A program made the translations under genes and the position numbers. A stretch of 55,202 bases of DNA from Planctomycetota bacterium (GTDB taxonomy: Bacteria; Planctomycetota; Phycisphaerae; SM23-33), in NCBI GenBank assembly GCA_009908915.1, contig JAAAOJ010000006.1:1-55202 (forward strand), given 5' to 3'. Positions 25,554 through 33,988 of this stretch are shown one piece after another; position 1 is the first letter of the stretch; each line of letters starts with the position of its first letter. The notes below the pieces were generated by a model. That model was not told the origin of the DNA, searched no databases, and worked only from the letters and a program-made list of their open reading frames with translations.

Positions 25554-25787
25554 ATGCTCATCCCTCAAAGTCAGAGCGAAACGGATACTGGACAAGGACG
25601 TTCGGGTCCGACCTTCGCGGAATTGCGCCGCCAACTGGCGGAGACGGACGCGTTAAGCGACGTCTCCCGGCAGCGCCTGGTGAAACTGGCACAACGTTTG
25701 GCGAGCGTTCAGGCGTTGGGGGATGAGTACCGCCGGGTCGAGTTGTCACAGGCCGCCCGAGAGGCGCTACCTGAAGCGGTGGCATGA
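25554..25787 (+). CDS. Small unknown protein coupled to rsmH
   Basis: 77 residues from an ATG preceded by AAGGA. Its stop overlaps the rsmH start in an ATGA, so translation is coupled. The sequence is mostly helical and charged (TFAELRRQLAETDALSD, QRLVKLAQRLASVQALGDEY) with no Cys, signal or membrane segment. No family recognised. The reading frame position between mraZ and rsmH and good Shine-Dalgarno support argue it is real. A role in controlling or partnering RsmH is possible but unproven. Confidence 0.6.
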   Translation: MLIPQSQSETDTGQGRSGPTFAELRRQLAETDALSDVSRQRLVKLAQRLASVQALGDEYRRVELSQAAREALPEAVA

Positions 25788-26686
25788 CGGATACGCCACA
25801 ACACGAACCGGTATTGCTCGATGAGGTCATCAAATGGATCGAGCCTCACCGACGAAAGACGGTTGTTGATTGCACGCTCGGCCTGGGCGGACACGCCCGG
25901 GCCCTGATTGAACTTGCGGGCAAGGATGCCCTGCTGGTCGGCATGGACGCTGACGAGGCCAATGTACTCTTTGCGAGAAAGAACCTGGCTCTCTACGAGG
26001 GCCAGGTTCGGTTTTTCCTCGGCAACTTCTCCTCTGTTGGCGAGGTGCTCGCTGAGGTTGGCGTCGCTAGAGTCGATGCGGTTCTCGCCGATCTGGGTTT
26101 CTCCTCTAACCAGATGGACGAGGCGTCTCGCGGACTGAGCATACTGCGGGACGGACCGCTCGACATGCGGCTGGACCGACGCACGCCACGGATGGCGTCT
26201 GACATTGTGAATCAGGTCGGCGAGAAGGAACTTGCCGACCTGATTTACGACGATGGCGAGGATCGCTACGCCCGCCGGATCGCGCGGGCGATCGTCGAGG
26301 CCCGCAAGCAGGAGCCCATCGAGACCACCGCCCGGCTCGCGGAGATCGTCTCCCGTGCCGTGCCGGCCCCCGCCCGACGAAACCGCCGCGGCGTACACCC
26401 CGCCACGAGAACCTTCCAGGCCCTGCGCATCGCCGTCAACGACGAACTGGGCGCCTTGGATTCACTGCTCGCCCAGATTCCGCAGATTCTCGCGCCCGGC
26501 GGCCGGGCCGCCATCATCAGCTTCCATTCCCTCGAAGACCGACGCGTCAAGCAGGCCTTCACCGCTCTGGCCGGAACCGATCAGGCAACCGTACTGACGA
26601 AGAAGCCGGTCACGCCCTCCGAGGCCGAAGTGCAACGCAACCCCCGGAGCCGATCGGCGAAACTGCGTGTCGTCGAGATGCATTGA
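25784..26686 (+). CDS. rsmH: 16S rRNA (cytosine-1402-N4)-methyltransferase
   Basis: 300 residues, complete. S-adenosylmethionine site VVDCTLGLGGHARALIE near 27; then VDAVLADLGFSSNQMDEASR, LDMRLDRRTPRMAS, and the C-terminal RIAVNDELGALDSLL and IISFHSLEDRRVKQAF blocks. Methylates C1402 of 16S rRNA in the decoding centre. This gene is second in nearly all dcw clusters (old name mraW). Starts within the stop of the 77-residue gene. Confidence 0.97.
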   Translation: MTDTPQHEPVLLDEVIKWIEPHRRKTVVDCTLGLGGHARALIELAGKDALLVGMDADEANVLFARKNLALYEGQVRFFLGNFSSVGEVLAEVGVARVDAVLADLGFSSNQMDEASRGLSILRDGPLDMRLDRRTPRMASDIVNQVGEKELADLIYDDGEDRYARRIARAIVEARKQEPIETTARLAEIVSRAVPAPARRNRRGVHPATRTFQALRIAVNDELGALDSLLAQIPQILAPGGRAAIISFHSLEDRRVKQAFTALAGTDQATVLTKKPVTPSEAEVQRNPRSRSAKLRVVEMH

Positions 26687-26767
26687 ACATCCCGGCGAGG
26701 ACGCTGGGATTTCGGTCTCCAATCACGGAGAGTTGGACGTTTGACTCGGCCATGGGAGGCTGCTGAC

Positions 26768-27634
26768 ATGACTCGCGAGACGCGCGTCGGACTGGTCCTT
26801 GGACTGGTCTTCATCATCGCATTTGGAATCATCCTGACGGAGGTCCGTCAGACATCGGAACCGGTCCGCTCGGCCGAGCCGGCTGCCGTTTTGGAACCGA
26901 GCTACTACAGCGTCGAAGCGCCTGCCATGGAGCCCATTCGCCGCACGGCTGCGCCCCGTGTCGCGCCGCGGCGACAGGCACCGCACTCGACCGGCCGGGT
27001 ACGCCTGGCCGTGCGTCCGTCGCAGCCGCCCTCACCGACCGACGAGGCCGTGGTCGCTGCGACGATCCGTCGTCAGCAGCCGACCACCGAAACCACGCGT
27101 CCCGCGCCGCAGCCGTCCGCGACGGCCCGGCACGTCGCCCGGCAGGGGGGACCCGCCGCGCCGCGACAGGCCGGCCGCGTGCATACCGTCGCTCGCGGCG
27201 AGAATCTCTACCGCATCGCCGAGAAGGCTTACGGCACCGGTAAGGGCCACCTGTGGAGACGAATCTACGAGGCCAACCGCGCCGCCGTGCCGGACCCCGG
27301 CCGCCTGTCCATCGGGCAGCAGTTGGTGATTCCGCCCACCGAGGGCGAGGTGCCCGCAGCGGCGGCCACGACGAGCCGCATTGCCACGGGGCCGCAGTGG
27401 TACAGCGTTCGGCAGGTCGGGCGCGATGAACGGCCCAACGAATTGGCCCCGTCTCGTCGCGGCGTGGTTCGCATGTATACCGTCCGCCGGGGCGACAATC
27501 TTACGAGCATCGCCCGCGAGCAGCTTCGTGACGACAGCCCCGCCGCCGTGCGGCGAATCATCGACGCCAATCCACAGATCGACGACCCCAATGCCATCCC
27601 GCAGGGGATGAAACTGAGGATACCCAACGGCTAG
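26768..27634 (+). CDS. Membrane-anchored protein with two LysM domains
   Basis: 288 residues from an ATG with GGGAGG upstream. The N-terminal transmembrane segment at about 7-24 (VGLVLGLVFIIAFGIILTEV) is followed by a long Pro/Arg/Ala-rich linker. There are two LysM domains: about 136-185 (VHTVARGENLYRIAEKAYG...LSIGQQLVIP) and about 235-286 (MYTVRRGDNLTSIAREQLRD...IPQGMKLRIP). LysM binds N-acetylglucosamine glycans, so the protein probably attaches to peptidoglycan at the division or growth site. It occupies the place between rsmH and ftsL, where many bacteria have nothing else, and is one base from the ftsL-like gene. Confidence 0.88.
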   Translation: MTRETRVGLVLGLVFIIAFGIILTEVRQTSEPVRSAEPAAVLEPSYYSVEAPAMEPIRRTAAPRVAPRRQAPHSTGRVRLAVRPSQPPSPTDEAVVAATIRRQQPTTETTRPAPQPSATARHVARQGGPAAPRQAGRVHTVARGENLYRIAEKAYGTGKGHLWRRIYEANRAAVPDPGRLSIGQQLVIPPTEGEVPAAAATTSRIATGPQWYSVRQVGRDERPNELAPSRRGVVRMYTVRRGDNLTSIAREQLRDDSPAAVRRIIDANPQIDDPNAIPQGMKLRIPNG

Positions 27635-27635
27635 C

Positions 27636-27914
27636 ATGAGACTTGCGCTCGTCATCCTGGGACTGGCGGCCGTCGCCCTGGCGCTGGTGGATATTCGGCG
27701 CGAGGACCTCGCCGTGCGCCACGAGATGCAGGCCCTCGAGACGCGCCACGCCGAGGTGCGCCGCGAGCTGTGGTCCCGCCAGGTTGACATCGGTCACCTT
27801 ACAACGCCCCAGGCCGTCCGCTACCGAGCCGACGTGCTCGCCCTGGAGCTGACAGACCGTCTGCCGAGCGTCAGCCGCGGCCCCGACGCCCGACCAGCTA
27901 CGGAGCGGCCATGA
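27636..27914 (+). CDS. ftsL: FtsL-like division protein
   Basis: 92 residues. The N-terminus is a membrane segment (MRLALVILGLAAVALALVDI), followed by a coiled coil with regular heptads (EMQALETRHAEVRRELWSRQ) and the short conserved tail QAVRYRADVLALEL. Sequence conservation in FtsL is low, so the assignment rests on size, topology and position immediately before ftsI. The family bridges FtsB and the FtsWI synthase. The stop overlaps the ftsI ATG (ATGA), the usual coupling. FtsB/DivIC itself is not seen in the window. Confidence 0.75.
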   Translation: MRLALVILGLAAVALALVDIRREDLAVRHEMQALETRHAEVRRELWSRQVDIGHLTTPQAVRYRADVLALELTDRLPSVSRGPDARPATERP

Positions 27915-29656
27915 GCGTTCGCTTCGGCCGACATGATCTGATCTTCGTTGTCCTACTGGCGGCGATGGGCTTTCTCGGCGTGCGTCTGGTGCAGATGGTG
28001 CAGGCCTGCGAGGTTCCGCCCGATCCGCAGCACGCCGACGTGGCCGAACGTATCGCCCGGGCGAGCCTGGGCTCGACGATCGTGGTCCCGTTGCCCGGCC
28101 GGCCCGGAGACATCTACGCACGCGGTCGCAGCAGTCACGTCCTGATGGCCGGCAGTCGACAGGTGCCCAGTTGCTTCATCGATCCGTCGCTGCTGAACGA
28201 GACGCAACTGGCCGAACTCAGCAGGCAACTGTCGGGCATGCTCGGTGTCGACCCCGGCGAACTCTACGTCGACCTTCTGGCCCGGCGAGAGCGGGGCTCG
28301 CGCTTCGCGTGGGTCAAGCGACAGGTCACCGACGCCCAGGCTGACGCCGTCCGCGAGCTGGACAACCGGGCCGTCGGCATCCAGTACGAATGGCGACGGG
28401 ACTACCCGCTGGGCAGCCTGGCCGGGCCGGTGCTCGGTTTCACCAATGACGAAAACGTTCCCGGCGGCGGCGTGCATTTAGCCGTCTTCCGCGCAATCCA
28501 GGCCCGGCAAGGTCGGCGCGTCGTGCTCGGCGATGCCGGGCGGCGACCGATCTGGGGCGTCGGCGAGCAGTCCGAGGCCCCGGTCGACGGCTGCGACGTC
28601 TATCTGACTATTGACGTGAACGTTCAGGAGACCCTCCAGAAGGCCGTCAGCGAGGCCGTCACGAAATACGACGCCCAATGGGGCACGGGCGTCGTCATCA
28701 ACCCCTGGACGGGGGACGTGCTGGCCATGGCGTCGGCCCCGACGTTCGATCCGAACAACTTTGGCGACACGCCGCCGCAGGCCATGCTGAACCGTGCCAT
28801 CGCCACCCCCTACGAGCCCGGCTCGGCTCTCAAGCCGATCTTCGCCGCCGCCGCCGTCGAGCGAGGGGTGCTGAGCTGGCAGAGCCGGCTCGACGGCGAG
28901 AACGGCGTGTACCATGCCCACCGCGGTGGCCGCATCAGCGACCACGGCAGGCGGTATGGCCTGATCACGCTGTGGAAGGCGGTTGTCAAGTCGAGCAACA
29001 TCGTTATGGCGAAGGTCGGCGAGATGCTCGGCAATCGACAGCTCTTTGAAATTGCCCACGCGTGGGGCTTCGGCCGACGGACCCGCATCGGTCTGCCGGG
29101 CGAATCGCCTGGCATTCTACGCGACCTTGACGAGTGGGATGGCTACAGCCTGAGGCGCGTACCGTTCGGTCAGGAGATCTCCGTTACCGCCCTGCAGATG
29201 GTGATGGCCTTCGGCGCGATTGCCAACGGCGGGACACTGATGCAGCCCCGGCTGATGACGCGGATCACGGACCCCCGCGGACGCGAGTTGTGGGCGTGCG
29301 AGCCGACGGCCGTCCGTCGCGTGCTCTCGTCGGGCGTGGCGGCCCAGATACGGGAGTGTCTAGCGGATGTGGTTGAGCGCGGCACGGGCAGGCGTGCCAG
29401 GATGGATCGCTGGACGGCGTGGGGCAAGACGGGCACGGCCCAGATTGCCGGACGCGGCGGCTATGTGGACGGTGCCTACACCGGAACATGGGTCGGCGGC
29501 GCACCAAAAAACCGTCCGGCGGCAGTTTGTCTAATCTCAATCTACTGGCCTGACCGACATAAAGGATACTACGGCGGTGTTGTGGCCGCCCCATACGTCA
29601 AACGAGTCCTTGAGACGACATTGACATATTTACATGTGATGCCCGATCGACCTTGA
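27911..29656 (+). CDS. ftsI: Division-specific peptidoglycan transpeptidase FtsI (PBP3-type)
   Basis: 581 residues. Membrane segment at about 10-28, pedestal domain to about 230, and transpeptidase domain to the end. The three active-site motifs are intact: S-A-L-K in EPGSALKPIF near residue 304, SSN in VKSSNIVMAK near 362, and KTG in WGKTGTAQIA near 517. Crosslinks septal peptidoglycan with FtsW. The serine motif reads GSALK rather than the common GSTFK. It ends 224 nt before murE, a gap that carries two hairpins. Confidence 0.93.
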   Translation: MSVRFGRHDLIFVVLLAAMGFLGVRLVQMVQACEVPPDPQHADVAERIARASLGSTIVVPLPGRPGDIYARGRSSHVLMAGSRQVPSCFIDPSLLNETQLAELSRQLSGMLGVDPGELYVDLLARRERGSRFAWVKRQVTDAQADAVRELDNRAVGIQYEWRRDYPLGSLAGPVLGFTNDENVPGGGVHLAVFRAIQARQGRRVVLGDAGRRPIWGVGEQSEAPVDGCDVYLTIDVNVQETLQKAVSEAVTKYDAQWGTGVVINPWTGDVLAMASAPTFDPNNFGDTPPQAMLNRAIATPYEPGSALKPIFAAAAVERGVLSWQSRLDGENGVYHAHRGGRISDHGRRYGLITLWKAVVKSSNIVMAKVGEMLGNRQLFEIAHAWGFGRRTRIGLPGESPGILRDLDEWDGYSLRRVPFGQEISVTALQMVMAFGAIANGGTLMQPRLMTRITDPRGRELWACEPTAVRRVLSSGVAAQIRECLADVVERGTGRRARMDRWTAWGKTGTAQIAGRGGYVDGAYTGTWVGGAPKNRPAAVCLISIYWPDRHKGYYGGVVAAPYVKRVLETTLTYLHVMPDRP

Positions 29657-29776
29657 GTCGCTGTTCCTTCTGGACAGTGCCTCCGGTCGACGGACCTCCG
29701 TTGCAGCCTGCATAGCAGGGCCAAAGTGAGCTGGGACGCCAGCAACGCGAGCGTACGATCCGATTCCCAGCGTTGG

Positions 29777-29842
29777 CCCGGGCTCTCATTGCACTTGGGG
29801 TGCAATGATCCCGGGCGGCGAGAATAACCCGTCTTCAGACGG
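29777..29842 (+). promoter_or_regulatory. Two hairpins in the ftsI-murE gap
   Basis: Hairpin 1: CATTGCAC (29787-29794) pairs with GTGCAATG (29800-29807) around TTGGG, enclosed by a CCCGGG pair at 29777-29782 and 29810-29815. Hairpin 2: CCGTC-TTCA-GACGG at 29829-29842, followed by TCTAATATAC. They could end the upstream transcript or regulate read-through into murE. No gene lies in this gap. Confidence 0.5.
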
Positions 29843-29880
29843 ATTCTAATATACTTGTGAGCCGACGGACATGACGGACC

Positions 29881-31350
29881 ATGCGATTCTCACAGCTTCT
29901 GGAACAATCGGGACTCGCGGCCGAGCCGCGAGACGGCGATGTGGATATAACCGCCGTCTGTGCCGATAGCCGACGCTGTACGGAAGGCTCCGTCTTCCTC
30001 GCCCTTCGTGGCACCACCCAGGACGCTCACCTTTTCATTCCGCAAGCCATCGACGCCGGCGCCGTGGCCGTTGTCGCCGACGATCCCGCCACCGTTCCCA
30101 ACGGCACGCCGCACGCCATCGCCCCCGATACGCGCGAGGCGCTCGGCCGACTGGCCCAGGCCATCCATGGCTGGCCTGCCCGGAAGCTGACCTGCATTGG
30201 TGTGACGGGCACGAATGGCAAGAGCACGGTCACGCACCTGCTGCGACGCATGCTCGAACGCGTCGGGCGATCGGCGGCCATGCTCGGGACAATCAGCTAC
30301 GAAACCGGTGGCCGGTCGATTCCCGCCGTGATGACCACGCCAGAGGCTACCGTTATCGCCGAGATGATGGCCGAGATGGTCGACGCCGGTGTCACGTACT
30401 GCGTCATGGAAGTCTCCAGCCACGCACTCGACCAGAAACGCACGGCGGGCATTGACTTCCAGGCCGCTATCTTCACGAACCTCACCGGCGACCATCTCGA
30501 TTACCACGGAACCATGGAAGACTACTTCGCCGCCAAACGCGAACTCTTCTCCGGCCTGGCCGACGACGGTGTCGCCGTCATCAACCGTGACGACGAGTGG
30601 GGCGGGCGCCTCGCCGAGGACACACCGGCCCGTGTTGTGTGGTACGGCCTGAGCGAGGCCTCGGACGTCTACGGCCGGGTCGACCACATCGACGTCGATG
30701 GCACGGTGCTGCAGGTCCACGTCGGCGACGAGACATGCCCCGTCCGGTCGCGGCTGATCGGGCGTCACAACGTGTACAACGCGCTGGCCGCCGCGGCGAC
30801 GGTCGACGCGCTTGGGGCCGATGCCGTCGAGGCATTGACCACTCTGGAGGATGTCGACGCCGTGCCCGGGCGGCTACAGCGCGTTCGGGCCGAGGCGGGC
30901 TGGGACGTCTTCATAGACTACGCCCACACCGACGACGCGCTGGCAAACGTTCTGTCGTCGTTGCGGCCGCTGACGCGAGGGCGGCTGATCGTCGTCTTCG
31001 GTTGCGGCGGCGACCGCGACCGCCGCAAGCGGCCCCGGATGGCCAGGATTGCCGAGGAACTCGCCGACTGCATCGTCATCACCAGTGACAACCCCCGCAA
31101 CGAGGACCCCCGGGCCATCATCGCTGACGTGGTTGCGGGGCTGAGCCCCGCGGCCGCGGCCAAGGCGGACGTTATCGTCGAGCGGCGCGAGGCGATCGGC
31201 CGGGCCATCGAGATGGCCGGCGAGGGCGACGTGGTGCTGATTGCCGGCAAGGGCCACGAGACTTACCAGCTTGCACGGGGCGAGCGGACGCACTTCGACG
31301 ACGCCGAGATTGCGGCCGAGTGCATCGCCGCCAGGGGGGGCGGCGCATGA
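29881..31350 (+). CDS. murE: UDP-MurNAc-tripeptide synthetase MurE, meso-DAP type
   Basis: 489 residues. N-terminal uridine-binding domain, then central ATPase with GVTGTNGKSTVTHLL near 111 and FTNLTGDHLDYHGTMEDYF near 199, then the C-terminal ligase domain with IDYAHTDDALANVL. The specificity motif DNPRNEDP near 403 marks addition of meso-diaminopimelate rather than lysine. This is direct evidence for DAP-type peptidoglycan in the host. Adds the third stem residue in the cytoplasm. Translationally coupled to murF by an ATGA overlap. Confidence 0.97.
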   Translation: MRFSQLLEQSGLAAEPRDGDVDITAVCADSRRCTEGSVFLALRGTTQDAHLFIPQAIDAGAVAVVADDPATVPNGTPHAIAPDTREALGRLAQAIHGWPARKLTCIGVTGTNGKSTVTHLLRRMLERVGRSAAMLGTISYETGGRSIPAVMTTPEATVIAEMMAEMVDAGVTYCVMEVSSHALDQKRTAGIDFQAAIFTNLTGDHLDYHGTMEDYFAAKRELFSGLADDGVAVINRDDEWGGRLAEDTPARVVWYGLSEASDVYGRVDHIDVDGTVLQVHVGDETCPVRSRLIGRHNVYNALAAAATVDALGADAVEALTTLEDVDAVPGRLQRVRAEAGWDVFIDYAHTDDALANVLSSLRPLTRGRLIVVFGCGGDRDRRKRPRMARIAEELADCIVITSDNPRNEDPRAIIADVVAGLSPAAAAKADVIVERREAIGRAIEMAGEGDVVLIAGKGHETYQLARGERTHFDDAEIAAECIAARGGGA

Positions 31351-32741
31351 GAGCCTTGACTGCCGACGAGACCCGTCAGGCCGTTCGCGGGCGATGGCTC
31401 AGCCGCAGCGAGCCGGTACCCATTCGCGGCGTGACGATCGACAGCCGCCGGGCCGGCGAGGGCGACCTGTTCGTGGCGATTCGCGGCGAAAACCACGACG
31501 GACATGACTATCTGCAGCAGGCGGCCCAGTCGCGATGCGTGGCGGCAATCACCGACATCAAGCACGAGATGCAGCCGGTGCTGATGCGGCAGTTCCCGGC
31601 CGGCGTCATCGGCGTGCCGGACACGCGGGCGGCCTTGCTGGACCTGGCCGCCTACTACCGCGGCGTGATTCCCGCGACGGTCGTCGGTGTGACGGGCTCG
31701 AACGGCAAAACGACCGCCGGGCGGATGATCGACCATATTCTGCGAACGCGGCTGGAGGGCACGGCGAGCCCGAAGAACTACAACAATGAAATCGGCGTAC
31801 CACTGACGCTCCTGTCGGCCGGCGCGGGCGACGATTACGTCGTTTGCGAGATCGGTTCGAGCGGTCCTGGCGAGATCGCTCGACTGACCCGGTCCGTTAA
31901 ACCCAATATTGCCGTTATCACCAGCATCTCCGAAGCGCACATCGAGCGGCTCAGGAGCGTCGAGCATATCGCCGCCGAGAAGGCGGCCGTGCTCGGCTGG
32001 CTGGGCGAGCGGGATATCGGCATCGTCAACGCCGACAGCCCGGCCCTCGAACACGCGCTCAAGAGCTACGAGAAGCGGCTAATCCGTTTCGGTACGGCGC
32101 CCGAGGCCCAGCTTCGCGTGACCGACTACACCTGTGACGGCCATCGGCAGGAATTCCAGATCAACGACCGGGATTGCGTGATGCTTCCGATCCCCGGCCG
32201 CCACAACGCATTGAACGCGCTCGCGGCGATCGCCGTGGCGGCACGATTCGGATTTACCCAGGAAGAAGCGGCCGCCGCGCTGGGCGACTTCACCGGCGTT
32301 GAGCAGCGTCTGGAGTGGATTGACGCCGGCGGGATCGCTATCATCAACGACGCCTACAATGCCAACCCGCGGAGCATGCAGGCCGCCGTGGACGTGCTCG
32401 CCGACGTCAGGGGCGGTCGCCGCGTTCTCATCGCGGGCGACATGCTGGAACTGGGCGAGAAAGCCGAGCAGCTCCACGCCGACGTTGGTCGGGCCATCGG
32501 CTCGCGACGGGTCGACCTGGTCGTCGGCGTCGGCGAGCTGGGCAAGATCCTGGCCGAGGGCGCGGCGCGCATCGGCAAGGACATCGCGACCTTCCCGAAC
32601 GTCGCCAGGGCGGCCGACGCCGTGGGCGAGATGCTCCAGAAGGGCGATACCGTGCTGATCAAAGCCTCGCGCGGCATGCAGATGGAGAAGCTGCTGCCCA
32701 GGCTCAAGCAAGCCGGCGGACGACTGGCCGGCGAGGACTGA
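31347..32741 (+). CDS. murF: UDP-MurNAc-pentapeptide synthetase MurF
   Basis: 464 residues starting at the ATG inside the murE stop. Mur-ligase features: ATP loop GVTGSNGKTTAGRMI near 110, the PKNYNNEIGVP region and EIGSSGPGEIARL typical of MurF, HIERLRSVEHIAAEK, and in the C-terminal domain NDAYNANPRSMQAAVD and LIAGDMLELGE. Adds D-Ala-D-Ala to the tripeptide precursor. mraY follows after five bases. All the ligase motifs are intact. Confidence 0.96.
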   Translation: MRALTADETRQAVRGRWLSRSEPVPIRGVTIDSRRAGEGDLFVAIRGENHDGHDYLQQAAQSRCVAAITDIKHEMQPVLMRQFPAGVIGVPDTRAALLDLAAYYRGVIPATVVGVTGSNGKTTAGRMIDHILRTRLEGTASPKNYNNEIGVPLTLLSAGAGDDYVVCEIGSSGPGEIARLTRSVKPNIAVITSISEAHIERLRSVEHIAAEKAAVLGWLGERDIGIVNADSPALEHALKSYEKRLIRFGTAPEAQLRVTDYTCDGHRQEFQINDRDCVMLPIPGRHNALNALAAIAVAARFGFTQEEAAAALGDFTGVEQRLEWIDAGGIAIINDAYNANPRSMQAAVDVLADVRGGRRVLIAGDMLELGEKAEQLHADVGRAIGSRRVDLVVGVGELGKILAEGAARIGKDIATFPNVARAADAVGEMLQKGDTVLIKASRGMQMEKLLPRLKQAGGRLAGED

Positions 32742-32746
32742 GCACC

Positions 32747-33880
32747 GTGATCTACTGGCTCTTCCGCGACTACTTTTCGAAGGCCGGTCTGGGCTTTCGC
32801 CTGGCCGGGGCGGCCGCGGTGGCCTTTGCCATCGTTATGCTCATCGCCCCCCGGTTGATCCACTGGCTGGTCCGCAAGAAGATCGGCGACGTGCCCGAGT
32901 TCGACCACGCCGACCTCAACGAGTTGACCCGGCACAAGTCCACTACGCCGACGATGGGCGGCATCTTGATTGTCATCGCCATCCTCGCCAGCGTGCTGCT
33001 GTTCGGCAACCTGGGCAACATGTACGTCAAGGGCGGGCTGGTGGCCCTGGTCTGGCTGGGGGCCGTTGGCGGCTGGGACGACTGGCTGAAACTCAAATCG
33101 GCCGCCAGCGGCGGACGCGACGGGCTGAAGACCTGGGAGAAACTCGTTCACCAGATCGGGGCGGCCGTCGTACTCAGCGGGTTCGTCTGGAAGTACGGCG
33201 CCCAGAGCTACTACGCCGTGCCGGGCGGCGCGCCGATCAACCCCGCGCACAGCTTCTTTTGGCCGTTCCCGGCCCCGGCGATCGCACTGTCGTTCCTGGC
33301 CTACGTGATCATCATGGTGCTGACGATGGTCGGCTCGTCCAATGCGGTGAATCTCACTGACGGCATGGACGGACTGGCCGCGGGCAACCTGGTGATGGTG
33401 GCCGCGGTGCTGCTGGTCTTCACGTGGGTCGTCGGCGTGGAAACGTGGAGCCAGTATTTCGCCATGCCGTTCGTGCAGTACTCGGCCGAGATGACGCTGA
33501 TCTGCGCGGCGATGGTGGGGGCATCTCTGGGTTTCCTGTGGTACAACGCGCATCCGGCGTCGGTCTTCATGGGCGATACCGGCTCGTTGCCGCTGGGCGG
33601 CATGCTGGGCTATATCGCGGTGGTCATCCGGCAGGAACTGCTGCTGCTGATCGCCGGCGGGGTGTTCGTCGTGGAGGCCCTGAGCGTGGTGCTGCAGGTG
33701 GGGTACTTCAAGTGGACGAAGCGGCGGGGCGGCATCGAGGGCAAGCGGCTGCTTCGCTGTGCGCCTGTTCATCATCATTTCCATCTCAGCGGGTGGGCCG
33801 AGACGAAGGTCGTCATTCGCTTCTGGATTCTGGGGCTGATCTTCGCGGCCCTGGCGATGGCAACGCTCAAGCTGCGTTGA
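32747..33880 (+). CDS. mraY: Phospho-MurNAc-pentapeptide transferase MraY
   Basis: 377 residues from a GTG five bases after murF. About ten membrane segments. Signature loops: TTPTMGGILIV near 66, NAVNLTDGMDGLAAGN near 200-215 with the catalytic aspartates, FMGDTGSLPLGGMLGY, and the His-rich PVHHHFHLSGW near 343. It transfers phospho-MurNAc-pentapeptide to undecaprenyl phosphate, making lipid I. The motif before TPTMGG reads NELTRHKST rather than the usual KKGTPTMGG, and HHHFH replaces the common HHHFE. Immediately downstream, where murD is usually found, there is a minus-strand beta-helix gene. Confidence 0.95.
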   Translation: MIYWLFRDYFSKAGLGFRLAGAAAVAFAIVMLIAPRLIHWLVRKKIGDVPEFDHADLNELTRHKSTTPTMGGILIVIAILASVLLFGNLGNMYVKGGLVALVWLGAVGGWDDWLKLKSAASGGRDGLKTWEKLVHQIGAAVVLSGFVWKYGAQSYYAVPGGAPINPAHSFFWPFPAPAIALSFLAYVIIMVLTMVGSSNAVNLTDGMDGLAAGNLVMVAAVLLVFTWVVGVETWSQYFAMPFVQYSAEMTLICAAMVGASLGFLWYNAHPASVFMGDTGSLPLGGMLGYIAVVIRQELLLLIAGGVFVVEALSVVLQVGYFKWTKRRGGIEGKRLLRCAPVHHHFHLSGWAETKVVIRFWILGLIFAALAMATLKLR

Positions 33881-33988
33881 CCGTCCGTTTAGAAAGCTGT
33901 CGCTGCTGCGGCCGGGCTGTTTGCCTGCGCGTCGTACCACCTGCGCGCCGATCGTCGGGCTGGGCGTGGTGTGTGGAACCGACGGTCC

